This document shows positions 44,380-52,764 of a DNA stretch of 64,000 bases, piece by piece. The notes under the pieces are model-generated. The model was given only the letters and a program-made list of their open reading frames with translations, was not told the origin of the DNA and made no database searches. The position numbers were made by a program, and so were the translations under genes. The stretch's first letter is position 1. Every line of letters begins with the position of its first letter. Location: the NCBI RefSeq assembly GCF_030068615.1, contig NZ_JASJOC010000001.1, positions 558,001 to 622,000 of the forward strand, read 5' to 3'. This stretch comes from Halostagnicola sp. A-GB9-2 (GTDB taxonomy: Archaea > Halobacteriota > Halobacteria > Halobacteriales > Natrialbaceae).

Positions 44380-45426
44380 TCAGATCACCTCGAGTCGGCT
44401 GACGTTCGCCTCGAGTCGGCCGACGGTGTGGTACTCTCCGTCGTCGTCCCGTCGCATGATTCGGCCCTCTACGTCGTCACGCTGATCGGGCACGTCGAAC
44501 AGGCCCGAACCACAGATGACGTCCCCCTTGTACACGTCCCACGTCTCAACGATTTCGTGCGGTTCGCCGGGGTAGGGGACCCGATCGAAATCGCGTCCGA
44601 AGTTCGTCGACTCGAACAGCGCCGCCTCGTGGTCGTCCTCGACCCAGGCCGGCGGAGCCTCCTCCCCGCCACAGAAGAAGACGATGCCGTCGTGGACGAA
44701 GACGCACCTGATGTAGGAGAAGTCGTTCCCGTCGTCGAGGCGCGACCAGGAGTCGCCGGCGTCGGTCGTCCGGTAGAGCCCGCCCGCGCCGACCGCGTGG
44801 CCCAGTCCGAGATTCTCGAGTTCGTGATCCAGATACCCCGTGGTCGCGAGCCAGACGTCCGCCGAAATCGGGAGGATCTGATGCACGTCGTCGACGATCG
44901 TATCCCGCCGATCCCGCCACGTTTGCCCCCCGTCGTCGCTCAGGTGGATGCCGCCGGCTTCGACGCCGGCGATCAACCGCTCCGGTCGGCCGGGGACGGC
45001 CTCGAGCGCCCGCAATCGCGCGTAGTGGGGATCGATCGGGGACTCCCAGTAGCCTCGAGAGGGGAGATCGCGAAACCCCTTCAGTTCGTCCCACGTCTCC
45101 CCGTCGTCGACCGACCGATAGAGGTACGGATCGTTCGTGCCCGCGTAAAGCGCCCCGTCGGCCGTCGCCAGAATCGACCACACCTCGCTCTCGCCGGCGT
45201 GCCAGAAGCGGTCCCCCAGCGGTACCTCGAGGTCCTCCCACGTCTCGCCGTCGTCGTGCGACCGGTACGCGCCACTCGAGGACGCGACGAAGACGCCGTC
45301 GGTGTGATCCCACGATTTCACGGCCGTCACCACGTCACACTCGAGAACGCATTCCGCCTCCGATCGGTCGAACGGAATTTCGTCGACCCGGTACAGGCCG
45401 TCGTCTGTGCCGATCAACAATGGCAT
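44380..45426 (-). CDS. Asp-box (BNR) beta-propeller protein
   Basis: The protein has 348 residues. At least four Asp-box motifs (S-x-D-x-G-x-T-W type) are visible: SHDDGETWEDL, SVDDGETWDEL, SDDGGQTWRDR and TTDAGDSWSRL. They are spaced as in six- or seven-bladed propellers of the sialidase/photosystem-assembly (VPS10/YCF48) type. There is no signal peptide, so it acts in the cytoplasm. Sialidase catalytic residues are not evident, and a scaffolding or binding role is as likely. ATG 45426 is used; its promoter carries the composite operator at 45454-45479. Confidence 0.75.
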   Translation of the reverse strand: MPLLIGTDDGLYRVDEIPFDRSEAECVLECDVVTAVKSWDHTDGVFVASSSGAYRSHDDGETWEDLEVPLGDRFWHAGESEVWSILATADGALYAGTNDPYLYRSVDDGETWDELKGFRDLPSRGYWESPIDPHYARLRALEAVPGRPERLIAGVEAGGIHLSDDGGQTWRDRRDTIVDDVHQILPISADVWLATTGYLDHELENLGLGHAVGAGGLYRTTDAGDSWSRLDDGNDFSYIRCVFVHDGIVFFCGGEEAPPAWVEDDHEAALFESTNFGRDFDRVPYPGEPHEIVETWDVYKGDVICGSGLFDVPDQRDDVEGRIMRRDDDGEYHTVGRLEANVSRLEVI

Positions 45427-45453
45427 ACGACCAGTGTGTGAGTTAGACACACA

Positions 45454-45479
45454 GATAAAGTTTTACCAGGCCGTAAAAC
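45454..45479 (-). promoter_or_regulatory. Composite operator-promoter of the Asp-box/DoxX operon
   Basis: On the minus strand, GTTTTAC-N6-GTAAAAC (45460-45479) is followed by TTTATC (TATA box, ending at 45454). Measured as TTTAC-N6-GTAAA, the inverted repeat ends two bases before TTTATC, so a bound protein would cover the BRE. The same arrangement stands before the amidohydrolase at 51640. TetR, encoded in this cluster, is the likely binder (inference). Confidence 0.65.
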
Positions 45480-45591
45480 GCTAAGTGCCGGCGGACGAAA
45501 GAGGGTACTCGAGACGGATTCGTTCGGCCACCCGGGACGACATCGCTTTCGCAAATCCCAGCGTCCGACGTACCACGAAAGCCACAGATCC

Positions 45592-46590
45592 ATGACACCG
45601 ACACACCCGACGAAACGACCGACCGATGCGACACACCTTGGGGAGGGACCGGATCTCCCAACCGAATTGCTCAATCTTCCCTGGATCGACATCCACAACC
45701 ACGCGCACACGCTCTCGTGGGAGGACCGGGAGCGCTATGCTCTCGCCGGGTGCGAGTCGATGGTGATGGTCGCCTCCGGCTACCACTGGACGCCATACAA
45801 GCCGGTCAGGGCCGAAGATGTCCGCTTTCTCTGGGACGACGCGGTGAACCGCCGCGCGGCCATCGAGCGCGATCACTTCTTCGAGGCGAACCTCGGGTTG
45901 GGCATCCACACCGGCGTCCGCATCGAGAACCCGGACGAACTGCTCGAGGCGATGGCCGACTACTGCGAGCTCGAGGAGGTCGTCGCCGTCGGCGAGACGG
46001 GCGTCACACCCGCCCAGCACGTCGAAGCCTGGGACGTAGACGAGCAACGCGCCATGGTTCAAGGGCAGATGGAACTCGCGGACGCACACGACCTGCCGGT
46101 GCTCTTGCACACGCCGAACCAGTCCGGCGATTCAGGTCGATCCTACCGCTCGGAAATCGGCGTTCCGGGCTACGAGAAGAATACGGAACTGGGAGCTGAT
46201 CCGGTCCTCGAGGGCGACAATCCGGCGCTCGAGGCTGTCAAACTCGACGTCGAGGCGATGGACGACGCCGGGATCGACGACGAGCGCGTCGTGGCCTCGC
46301 ACGCGGACGGAAACAACACCGAGTATCTCATGGAGGACACGGACTGCTACCTGAGTTACACCATCGGCCACTCGTGGCTGATCGGCGTCGACGCCGCGGA
46401 CGTCGCGGACGCGATCGACGAATACGGCCCCGAACGGATCATGATCGACACGGACTGTGCGAACGTACTCCGGACGGATCCGTTCGCGCTGAAGCGGGCC
46501 ATCTTCGAACTCTATCGGTACGGTATCGACGAGGACGCGATTCGAACAGTCGTGCTCGAGAATCCGCGCGCCGTGTTCGATATCGCATGA
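45592..46590 (+). CDS. TatD-like metal-dependent hydrolase
   Basis: The protein has 332 residues with a TIM-barrel amidohydrolase-superfamily fold of TatD type: IDIHNHAH (first metal site, about 33-39), VGETGV (Glu), LLHTPNQ (His), VASHADGNN (His) and MIDTDCANV (Asp). TatD proteins include nucleases, but this branch is divergent and could hydrolyse another substrate. It is divergent from the Asp-box operon and precedes the HTH-10 regulator on the same strand. Confidence 0.8.
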   Translation: MTPTHPTKRPTDATHLGEGPDLPTELLNLPWIDIHNHAHTLSWEDRERYALAGCESMVMVASGYHWTPYKPVRAEDVRFLWDDAVNRRAAIERDHFFEANLGLGIHTGVRIENPDELLEAMADYCELEEVVAVGETGVTPAQHVEAWDVDEQRAMVQGQMELADAHDLPVLLHTPNQSGDSGRSYRSEIGVPGYEKNTELGADPVLEGDNPALEAVKLDVEAMDDAGIDDERVVASHADGNNTEYLMEDTDCYLSYTIGHSWLIGVDAADVADAIDEYGPERIMIDTDCANVLRTDPFALKRAIFELYRYGIDEDAIRTVVLENPRAVFDIA

Positions 46591-46650
46591 CGTTTCGATC
46601 GTGTTCGCCGGAACCGCAGCAACACCACGGGCGACGAATGCAGAGGGCAG

Positions 46651-46664
46651 TTGGAATATTCCAA
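46651..46664. promoter_or_regulatory. Perfect palindrome TTGGAATATTCCAA upstream of the HTH-10 gene
   Basis: The 14-bp palindrome lies 37 bases upstream of the start codon at 46702 and just before a TCTTTACGG box (46669-46677) that fits a leaderless start. Its arms (TTGGAA/TTCCAA) match those of the palindrome upstream of the amidohydrolase gene at 47661. The position directly upstream of the TATA-like box suits an activator or autoregulator. Confidence 0.6.
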
Positions 46665-46701
46665 AACCAGTCTTTACGGGCTGTTCGATAACACAATACT
46701 C

Positions 46702-47490
46702 ATGCAAGCTTTCGAATTCACGATTACGTACGAGAGGGGTGCCGACGAGTTGATGGACGTCTTCATCGAGAATCCGGGGCTGTATTCGAAGACGATCTCG
46801 TGTAACGTCTCCGATGGGACGATGTGGCGACTGGACGAAGTGACGGGACCGACCGAGTCGCTACTGGCCTACGACGACGTGATCGAGGGGTTACATCGGT
46901 GTACGAATCTCGAGGGCGTCGGCGGGTGCCAGATCGACTGGTCACACGAAGTGCTCGTCGAGACGGCAAATCGTCGCGTTATCTACTCGAAACAGTCCGA
47001 GGGCCCTGGCTGTCGATCGGTGCCGTACCTGGTGAGAGAGTCTCTCGGCGACGGGGCGCTGTTCCGCGCAGAACAGTATCACGATACGTACAAGTGGCGC
47101 GTCCTCGTCGAAAACGACGCATCGTTGAGCCCGATCTACGAGACGATCGACGCTCATCTCAGGTCGGGCCTCGAGCTACGATTCGAGCGCGTGGATCACT
47201 CGCCCGAGTGGGACGATCGCCGATCGGCCGCTGAGGATCTGTCCCACGAACAACGCGAGGCACTGCAAACGGCGGTGGAGTACGGCTACTACGAGTCGCC
47301 GCGTGAGGTATCCTTACAGGAAATCGCAAACGACGAGGGGATACCAGTCTCGACGCTCCAGTATCGGGTTACGCGTGCAGAAGCCTGGCTCGCGAAGCGC
47401 TACCTTTCGGGATTCGTCGAGGACCCATCGGAGTCGACTAACTCCGGCGAAGACGCCAGTCCCGAAAGCGAAATGTCGGTTTCCTCCTGA
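46702..47490 (+). CDS. HTH-10 (bacterio-opsin-activator-type) transcriptional regulator
   Basis: The protein has 262 residues. The N-terminal part (about 1-180) is the unclassified alpha/beta domain usual for this haloarchaeal family. The C-terminal HTH-10 domain (about 190-250) shows LSHEQREALQTAVEYGYY, EVSLQEIANDEGI and STLQYRVTRAEAWLAKRY. These proteins activate neighbouring genes in response to an unknown small molecule. Its own promoter and that of the next gene share a palindrome, which suggests direct regulation of the amidohydrolase. Confidence 0.85.
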   Translation: MQAFEFTITYERGADELMDVFIENPGLYSKTISCNVSDGTMWRLDEVTGPTESLLAYDDVIEGLHRCTNLEGVGGCQIDWSHEVLVETANRRVIYSKQSEGPGCRSVPYLVRESLGDGALFRAEQYHDTYKWRVLVENDASLSPIYETIDAHLRSGLELRFERVDHSPEWDDRRSAAEDLSHEQREALQTAVEYGYYESPREVSLQEIANDEGIPVSTLQYRVTRAEAWLAKRYLSGFVEDPSESTNSGEDASPESEMSVSS

Positions 47491-47596
47491 GTCAACTCGG
47501 TTTTCGGGATCGGTCGCCCAGTTCGAGTCTTCAGCACAATGAGACCGATTGATGAATCGGTGGAGAAACGACCAGCTGACAGCGACGACGACATCC

Positions 47597-47616
47597 CGTT
47601 TGGAACGTTCCAAACG
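47597..47616. promoter_or_regulatory. Perfect 20-bp palindrome upstream of the exported amidohydrolase
   Basis: CGTTTGGAACGTTCCAAACG is perfectly symmetrical and ends 44 bases before the ATG at 47661. The core TTGGAA-N2-TTCCAA equals the site at 46651-46664, and only the two central bases differ (CG instead of TA). It is the best candidate binding site for the HTH-10 protein encoded just upstream. Confidence 0.65.
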
Positions 47617-47660
47617 AGGCCACTTCTCCCACCGAGGTAATCATCAACTGTGACCCGACG

Positions 47661-49157
47661 ATGAAGGAACCGACAACTGCTGATGGACGGACGGTATCGC
47701 GACGGAACTATCTCAAGCTCGGTGCCGGGACAGCGCTGTCGCTGCCGCTTGCCGGCTGTTTCGGATTCGGCGACGACTCGGCAACGGACATGTCCGGGTC
47801 CCCATCCGATGGCTCGTCCTTGACAATTATCAAGGACGGCACGCTGGTCCCCGTCGATCCCGACGTGGGCGTTCAGGAGCACGCGGACGTGTTGATCGAG
47901 GACGGAGAGATCGTCGAAATCGCCGATACCATCGACGAGGCCGACGCCGAAATCGTCGACGCGAGCGACGCCATTGTCCTCCCCGGGTTCGTCAACTCCC
48001 ACCTGCACACCTGGCAGGCGAGCGTCCGCGGCACCACCGGTGACTGGACGTTCTCCGAGTACCTCGAGTTGATGCTCGGCGATGTCAGCAGCCGGTATGA
48101 ACCCGAGGACGCGTATTTGGGGAACCTCTTCGGCGCGGTCGAGCAACTCCACACCGGAACGACGACGGTCTTGGACTGGTTCCACATCGCGAACTCCCCG
48201 GACCACACCGATCGGGCGATCGACGGACTTGAGGACGCCGGTATTCGGTCGGTGTTCGCTCACGGGCCACCCGGGGACGACGGCGATACGTGGTGGGAGG
48301 CGAGCACGGAACCGCATCCGTCCGATATCGAGCGACTGCACGACGAGCGGTTCCCGGCCAACGACGGGTTGGTGACGCTGGCGATGGGTATTCGCGGTCC
48401 CGATTACGCGACCGACGAGGTCGTCGAGGACGACATCACCCTCGGCCGAGAACTCGACATCCCGATCTCGATGCACATCGGCTCGCTCGGTCCGGGCGGC
48501 ATCTACAATCTCGAGGAACTCGATCTCTTGGGATCGGATCTCAACTACGTCCACGGGAACCGGTTCGAGCAAGAAGAGTTCGAATTAATCGGCGACTCCG
48601 GCGGCTCGATTTCGATCACGCCGGAGGTCGAAATGCAGATGGGAATGGGGATGCCGGTTCTCGGCGAGGCCATAGCGGCGGGCGCGACACCGACCCTTGG
48701 CGTCGACATCACGTCGAACGTCAGCGGCGAAATGTTCACCCAGATGCGGATGGCCCTGCAGGCGCAGCGAGCGCTCGACAACCAGCCGGCCGTCGAGCGA
48801 AACGAACAGATCGAATCGGTCTCTCTGGACGCCCGACGCGCGCTCGAGCTTGCGACCATCGAGGGCGCACGCGCACTCGGGATGGAAGACCGGATCGGCT
48901 CGATCACGCCGGGCAAGCGGGCCGACATCGTCTTGCTTCGTACCGACGACATCACCACCGCACCCGTTCACGACCCGGTCGAAACGGCGGTGTTCCAGGC
49001 GGGCACCTCCACCGTGGACACCGTACTGGTCGACGGACGTATCGTCAAACAAGACGGCGTGGTACACAACAAGGCGATCGAAACGCACTGGTCGGCGTTC
49101 GAACAGTCGGGCGCCGATATCATCGACGAGAGCGTCGTCGAGCCCGAACGCCCCTGA
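47661..49157 (+). CDS. Exported Tat-lipoprotein amidohydrolase
   Basis: The protein has 498 residues. The signal SRRNYLKLGAGTALSLPLAGC carries twin Arg at 14-15 and the lipobox Cys at 33, so the mature enzyme is anchored outside the cell. The amidohydrolase domain resembles the cytosine deaminase/chlorohydrolase (ATZ/TRZ, SsnA) group: GFVNSHLHTWQ (H-x-H), SMHIGS (His), YVHGN (His), GVDITSN (Asp), then the composite C-terminal part GKRADIVLL. It should hydrolyse or deaminate a heterocyclic or C-N compound. A Tat-exported member of this group is unusual, and a cytosolic paralogue lies at 50282. Confidence 0.87.
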   Translation: MKEPTTADGRTVSRRNYLKLGAGTALSLPLAGCFGFGDDSATDMSGSPSDGSSLTIIKDGTLVPVDPDVGVQEHADVLIEDGEIVEIADTIDEADAEIVDASDAIVLPGFVNSHLHTWQASVRGTTGDWTFSEYLELMLGDVSSRYEPEDAYLGNLFGAVEQLHTGTTTVLDWFHIANSPDHTDRAIDGLEDAGIRSVFAHGPPGDDGDTWWEASTEPHPSDIERLHDERFPANDGLVTLAMGIRGPDYATDEVVEDDITLGRELDIPISMHIGSLGPGGIYNLEELDLLGSDLNYVHGNRFEQEEFELIGDSGGSISITPEVEMQMGMGMPVLGEAIAAGATPTLGVDITSNVSGEMFTQMRMALQAQRALDNQPAVERNEQIESVSLDARRALELATIEGARALGMEDRIGSITPGKRADIVLLRTDDITTAPVHDPVETAVFQAGTSTVDTVLVDGRIVKQDGVVHNKAIETHWSAFEQSGADIIDESVVEPERP

Positions 49158-49305
49158 GGACCGAACGGAGCGGACGCCACAACCGTGCCCTCAGCCCCCC
49201 TTCGACGCAAGTCGAATCGAGAACGCGTTCACACTGGCAGTGAGGAGGGAGGGGTGCCACGATCCGTGCAAACGCCTGCGTGAGAGCGGCGAGTTTCGAG
49301 GCCGA

Positions 49306-50193
49306 TCAGTCGAACCGACAGGTGTTCGTCAGCTCGCCGACGCCCTCGATCCCGATCGTGACCTCGTCGCCGTCCTCGAGCAGGACCGGCGGTTCCCGGT
49401 AAACGCCGACGCCCGGCGGCGTCCCGGTGAAGATGAGATCGCCCGGCTCGAGCGTGAACGCCTGGCTACAGAACGACACCAGCTCGTCGACGCCGAAGAT
49501 CAGGTTGTCGGTCGTCGACTCCTGGAGCCGATCGCCGTTTACCTCGGCCCAGATCTCGAGGTCGTGGGGATCCTCGAGTTCGTCCGTCGTTACGAGCTCC
49601 GGGCCGACCGGCGCGAAGGTATCGAGGCTCTTGCCGCGAACCCACTGACCGTCGCCGTGCTGGAGGTCTCGAGCCGACACGTCGTTGCCGACGAGGTAAC
49701 CTGCGACGTGCTCGAGCGCGTCGTCCTCGCTGACCCGTCGCGCTTCGCTGCCAATGACGACGACGAGTTCCGCCTCGTAGTCGACTTTTTCGGTGAGGTT
49801 GGGATCCCAGGAGATGGTGCTCTCTGGCCCGGTAACCGCCGTCGGGAACTTCGAGAAGAGCACGGGCTCGTCCGGAATCGGATTGTCGCCCTCCTCGGCG
49901 TGATCGCGGTAGTTGAGGCCGACGCAGACGATCTTGTTCGGGTCGCTAACCGGCGCTACTCGTGTCACGTCCTCGGCGTCGTAGGTTCCTGTTCCCGTCT
50001 CCTCGGCGTACTCGAGGGCGAGTTCGGCTTTCCGACGCCACTGCCAGTCGGCGAGGAGATCGGTCGTTGCTCGAGGAATCTCAAGGCCGGCTTGCGCTCC
50101 TGCCTCGGAAAGGTTGACCACGGTTTCGTCGGTTGTCGATACGCCACACCACGGCCGATTCGTGTTCGCCGATTCGTATTGTCCAATTCGCAT
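49306..50193 (-). CDS. Fumarylacetoacetate hydrolase family protein
   Basis: The protein has 295 residues. The FAH domain (about 85-295) has GLNYRDHAEE, the metal ligands in VDYEAELVVVIG (Glu-x-Glu) and GYLVGNDVSARDLQ (Asp), plus the loop TGTPPGVG. Family members hydrolyse C-C bonds of diketo acids or decarboxylate and hydrate ring-cleavage products. It lies between the two amidohydrolase genes and is read towards the exported one, so it may process a downstream catabolic intermediate. Confidence 0.87.
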   Translation of the reverse strand: MRIGQYESANTNRPWCGVSTTDETVVNLSEAGAQAGLEIPRATTDLLADWQWRRKAELALEYAEETGTGTYDAEDVTRVAPVSDPNKIVCVGLNYRDHAEEGDNPIPDEPVLFSKFPTAVTGPESTISWDPNLTEKVDYEAELVVVIGSEARRVSEDDALEHVAGYLVGNDVSARDLQHGDGQWVRGKSLDTFAPVGPELVTTDELEDPHDLEIWAEVNGDRLQESTTDNLIFGVDELVSFCSQAFTLEPGDLIFTGTPPGVGVYREPPVLLEDGDEVTIGIEGVGELTNTCRFD

Positions 50194-50281
50194 GTTTGGC
50201 GTGCTGTTAGTTATCGTGTCACGAGTTACGTCTTCGGTTCGGATCGCGGGCGCTGTCGGGTCCGATCGTGGAACCCGACCG

Positions 50282-51640
50282 CTACAGATCCAGCCCCGCT
50301 TCGTCGATCAGTCGACGTCCGGACTCCACGAACCGGTCGAACTCCTCGCTCACCGCAGGGTTCAGGAGTTCGCCGTCGCGTTTGACCGGTTCGCCGTCGA
50401 CGAGCACCGTGTCGATGTGGGACGGATCCGACTGGAAGACGACGGTCTGGATGGGCGAGTGGGCGGGAGCCGTCGTGAAGTCGTCCGTTCGAATCGTCAC
50501 GATATCCGCGCGTTTACCGGGCGTGAGCGTGCCGATCTCGTCTTCCATGCCCAGGGCCTTCGCGCCCTCGATGGTCGCCATCTCGAGCGTGTCTCGGCAG
50601 GTCAGGCTCACGCTGGTGACCTCCTCGTCGTTCTCAAGCGTTTTCTGATTATCCAGCATTCGCTGGACCTGCAGGCCGACGCGCATCTGACTGGTCATGT
50701 CGCCGCTGATATCCGAACAGACATCGACGCCCCAGGTCGGCCGCCCGCCGGCCTCGAGCACCTTTCCGGTAACGGGGATGCCGTGGGCCATCTGCATCTC
50801 GACCTCCGGCGTCGCCGAGAAGGAGACGCCCTGATCGACGGCGTGTTGGATGTCCTCCTGAGAAAAGTGATTCGCGTGGGCGACGTTGACGTCCGGGCCG
50901 AGCATGTCCGAAATCGCGCCGAAGCCCTGGTAGTCCTCGCCGTAGATCGACGAGGGCCAGAGCGCGGCGCCCATATGAATAGTCGCGACGACGCCGAGGT
51001 CGCGCGCGAGTTCGAGATCGCTCCGGGCGACCTCCTCGGTCGTGAAGTCGGGACCGCGAAGCGCCAATCCGAGCGAGAGCAGGTCGTCGTCTTCGATTTT
51101 CTCCTCGCGGAGCTGTCGGACGTGCTCTTCGGGGTGGCTCTCAGTGCTGTCGAACCACCACGTCGCCGCGTCGTTTCCGGGCGGGCCGTAGGCGTAGACG
51201 GTCCGAAGCCCGGCCTCTTTCAGCCCGTCGACGGCCCGTTCTGCGTGTTCGGGTGTATTGATGGCGTGGGACCAATCCAGCGCGGTCGTCGTTCCCGTGT
51301 GGAGCTTCTCGAGCGCACCGAAGAGGTTCCCGAGGTACATATCCTCGGATTCGTAGAGCCCCGCGATGTTCCCCAACATGTCGTCGAAGTAATCGCCCAT
51401 GAGCGACCAGTCACCGGCGATCCCCCGCACCTGGGTCTGCCAGAGGTGGATGTGCGAGTCGACGAATCCCGGGAGAACGATCCGATCCGTCGCGTCGATC
51501 ACGTCGGCGTTCGACGCGGAGAGACCGCGCCCGATATCGACGATTTCGCCGTCTTCGATCAGGACGTCCGCGCCCTCGAGTTGTCCGATCTCCGGGTCGA
51601 GCGAGACGATTGTGCCGTTCCGTATGATTGTTCGTGACAT
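50282..51640 (-). CDS. Cytosolic amidohydrolase, paralogue of the exported enzyme
   Basis: The protein has 452 residues without signal peptide. The composite N-terminal part is followed by the barrel with GFVDSHIHLWQ (H-x-H), TIHMGA (His), VAHANHF (His), WGVDVCSD (Asp) and GKRADIVTI. Long stretches correspond to the exported paralogue (VRGIAGDWS against VRGTTGDWT; LHTGTTTALDW against LHTGTTTVLDW), so the two share chemistry and differ in location. It is divergent from the TetR gene; the composite operator TTTAC-N6-GTAAA-N2-TTTATC sits in its promoter. It ends 88 bases before the FAH gene and may be co-transcribed with it. Confidence 0.88.
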   Translation of the reverse strand: MSRTIIRNGTIVSLDPEIGQLEGADVLIEDGEIVDIGRGLSASNADVIDATDRIVLPGFVDSHIHLWQTQVRGIAGDWSLMGDYFDDMLGNIAGLYESEDMYLGNLFGALEKLHTGTTTALDWSHAINTPEHAERAVDGLKEAGLRTVYAYGPPGNDAATWWFDSTESHPEEHVRQLREEKIEDDDLLSLGLALRGPDFTTEEVARSDLELARDLGVVATIHMGAALWPSSIYGEDYQGFGAISDMLGPDVNVAHANHFSQEDIQHAVDQGVSFSATPEVEMQMAHGIPVTGKVLEAGGRPTWGVDVCSDISGDMTSQMRVGLQVQRMLDNQKTLENDEEVTSVSLTCRDTLEMATIEGAKALGMEDEIGTLTPGKRADIVTIRTDDFTTAPAHSPIQTVVFQSDPSHIDTVLVDGEPVKRDGELLNPAVSEEFDRFVESGRRLIDEAGLDL

Positions 51641-51667
51641 GCGCAGTTGGCTAGTCTTACCACGAGG

Positions 51668-51690
51668 ATAAAAATTTACTGCTCAGTAAA
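51668..51690 (-). promoter_or_regulatory. Composite operator-promoter of the cytosolic amidohydrolase
   Basis: On the minus strand, TTTACTGAGCAGTAAA (51675-51690) is followed after two bases by TTTATC. The seven-base arms are perfectly complementary. The same TTTAC-N6-GTAAA-N2-TTTATC order is found at 45454-45479. The TetR gene is divergent, with its own box AATTATATA at 51724-51732, which places the operator as a probable repressor site. Confidence 0.68.
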
Positions 51691-51752
51691 CATTCTGCGG
51701 ACAGTGGTCTCCGGAGCAATCAAATTATATAGCGTTCTCCCAGAGTAGCCCT

Positions 51753-52373
51753 ATGAGCGAGTCCGACGGGAAAGTGACCTCCAAAGACACCGAAGTAGTG
51801 ATCATGGAGGCGACCTTTCGTGCGTTGAGCAAGCACGGGTACTCGGACCTCAGAATGCGCGATATCGGCGAAGAGATGGAGTTGACTCGGCAGGTCATCC
51901 ACTATCACTACGATGGGAAGTACGATCTGCTCTCCTCGTTTCTCGAGTACGTCATCGAGCAGTATGAGGGGAGCGTCGAAGTTGAGGCGGAGGCGGACCT
52001 CCGAACGGAACTCGACGCCCGGATCGACCAGTGTCTGTTCGGCCCGGAATTTGGCGAGTTTACCCACTGGGACCGCATGAAGGTGTATCACGAACTGTAC
52101 ACGCAGGCCCAGAACGACGACCAGCACCGAGAAATTTTCAACGAACACTACAAACAGCTTCGGGGAAGCGTCGTCAAAGTCATCGAAGAGGGGATCGAAC
52201 AGGGAACGTTCCGCGACGTCGACGCCCAACGCATGGGGCAACTCATCACGGACGTTATCCACGCCGCGCGGGGCCGACGGATCTCCCTCGGCCACGAGGA
52301 CGCCCCCGAACAGGCCCGCCAAGCCATCGACGAATTTATCCTCGACTCGTTGGCTCTCGAGGAACAACAGTAG
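51753..52373 (+). CDS. TetR/AcrR family transcriptional regulator
   Basis: The protein has 206 residues. The N-terminal TetR helix-turn-helix (about 12-58) shows ATFRALSKHGYSDLRMRDIGEE followed by the recognition part TRQVIHYHYDGKYDLL. The C-terminal helical domain binds an unknown ligand. It is divergent from the cytosolic amidohydrolase, whose promoter carries a palindrome of typical TetR size. A leaderless start behind AATTATATA is likely. It is the last gene before the mobile element and probably represses the cluster. Confidence 0.88.
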   Translation: MSESDGKVTSKDTEVVIMEATFRALSKHGYSDLRMRDIGEEMELTRQVIHYHYDGKYDLLSSFLEYVIEQYEGSVEVEAEADLRTELDARIDQCLFGPEFGEFTHWDRMKVYHELYTQAQNDDQHREIFNEHYKQLRGSVVKVIEEGIEQGTFRDVDAQRMGQLITDVIHAARGRRISLGHEDAPEQARQAIDEFILDSLALEEQQ

Positions 52374-52420
52374 ACAGAGCATAATTCCTTTCTTTAAGAT
52401 CGGCTCGAAAACTGCAATAC

Positions 52421-52720
52421 GTAACAGTAACCTCTGTTACTGGGGGAATCGGCAGGCGTCGTAGACGCCTGCCACAACTCCCGGCAAAATCCGTTGATGC
52501 CGTCAGAACACACGGCATTCTGATAATGTCAAACACCGCAGCTGCGAGGTTTCACCCCGCTCCGTCGGTGAACCACTCGCTTCGTCTTCGCACGGCTACG
52601 CCGCGCGAACGGTTCACGGAACGTTCAGTTCCACGCTACCTAATTCAGCGAGAGAGTCCCGCCGTTTACGGCGTCCTCAGAACGCAAGCGTTCTGATGGG
52701 CATCGCAAACCTTCGGTTTG
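52421..52720. repeat. Left-end hairpin array of the IS element
   Basis: Several hairpins follow each other: GTAACAG/CTGTTAC (52421-52440, overlapping CAGTAAC/GTTACTG), GGCAGGCGTC/GACGCCTGCC (52451-52473, ten perfect pairs), CAGAACG/CGTTCTG at about 52677-52694 and GCAAACC/GGTTTGC at about 52706-52722. No gene is present. Subterminal hairpins are the recognition structures of IS200/IS605 transposases. Confidence 0.65.
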
Positions 52721-52764
52721 CTCAACGGGCGTGAATCGCGTAAGCTCCGTTCCGCGTCCGCCGA

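Noticed and set aside
44104-45441. 445-codon plus-strand frame opposite the Asp-box and DoxX genes
   Set aside because: It lies across two minus-strand genes with recognisable motifs and reads as Arg/Asp/Val-rich noise.
50114-51637. 507-codon open frame on the plus strand opposite the amidohydrolase gene
   Set aside because: It is antisense to a gene with clear catalytic motifs; long antisense frames are expected in GC-rich haloarchaeal DNA and its translation has no recognisable domain.
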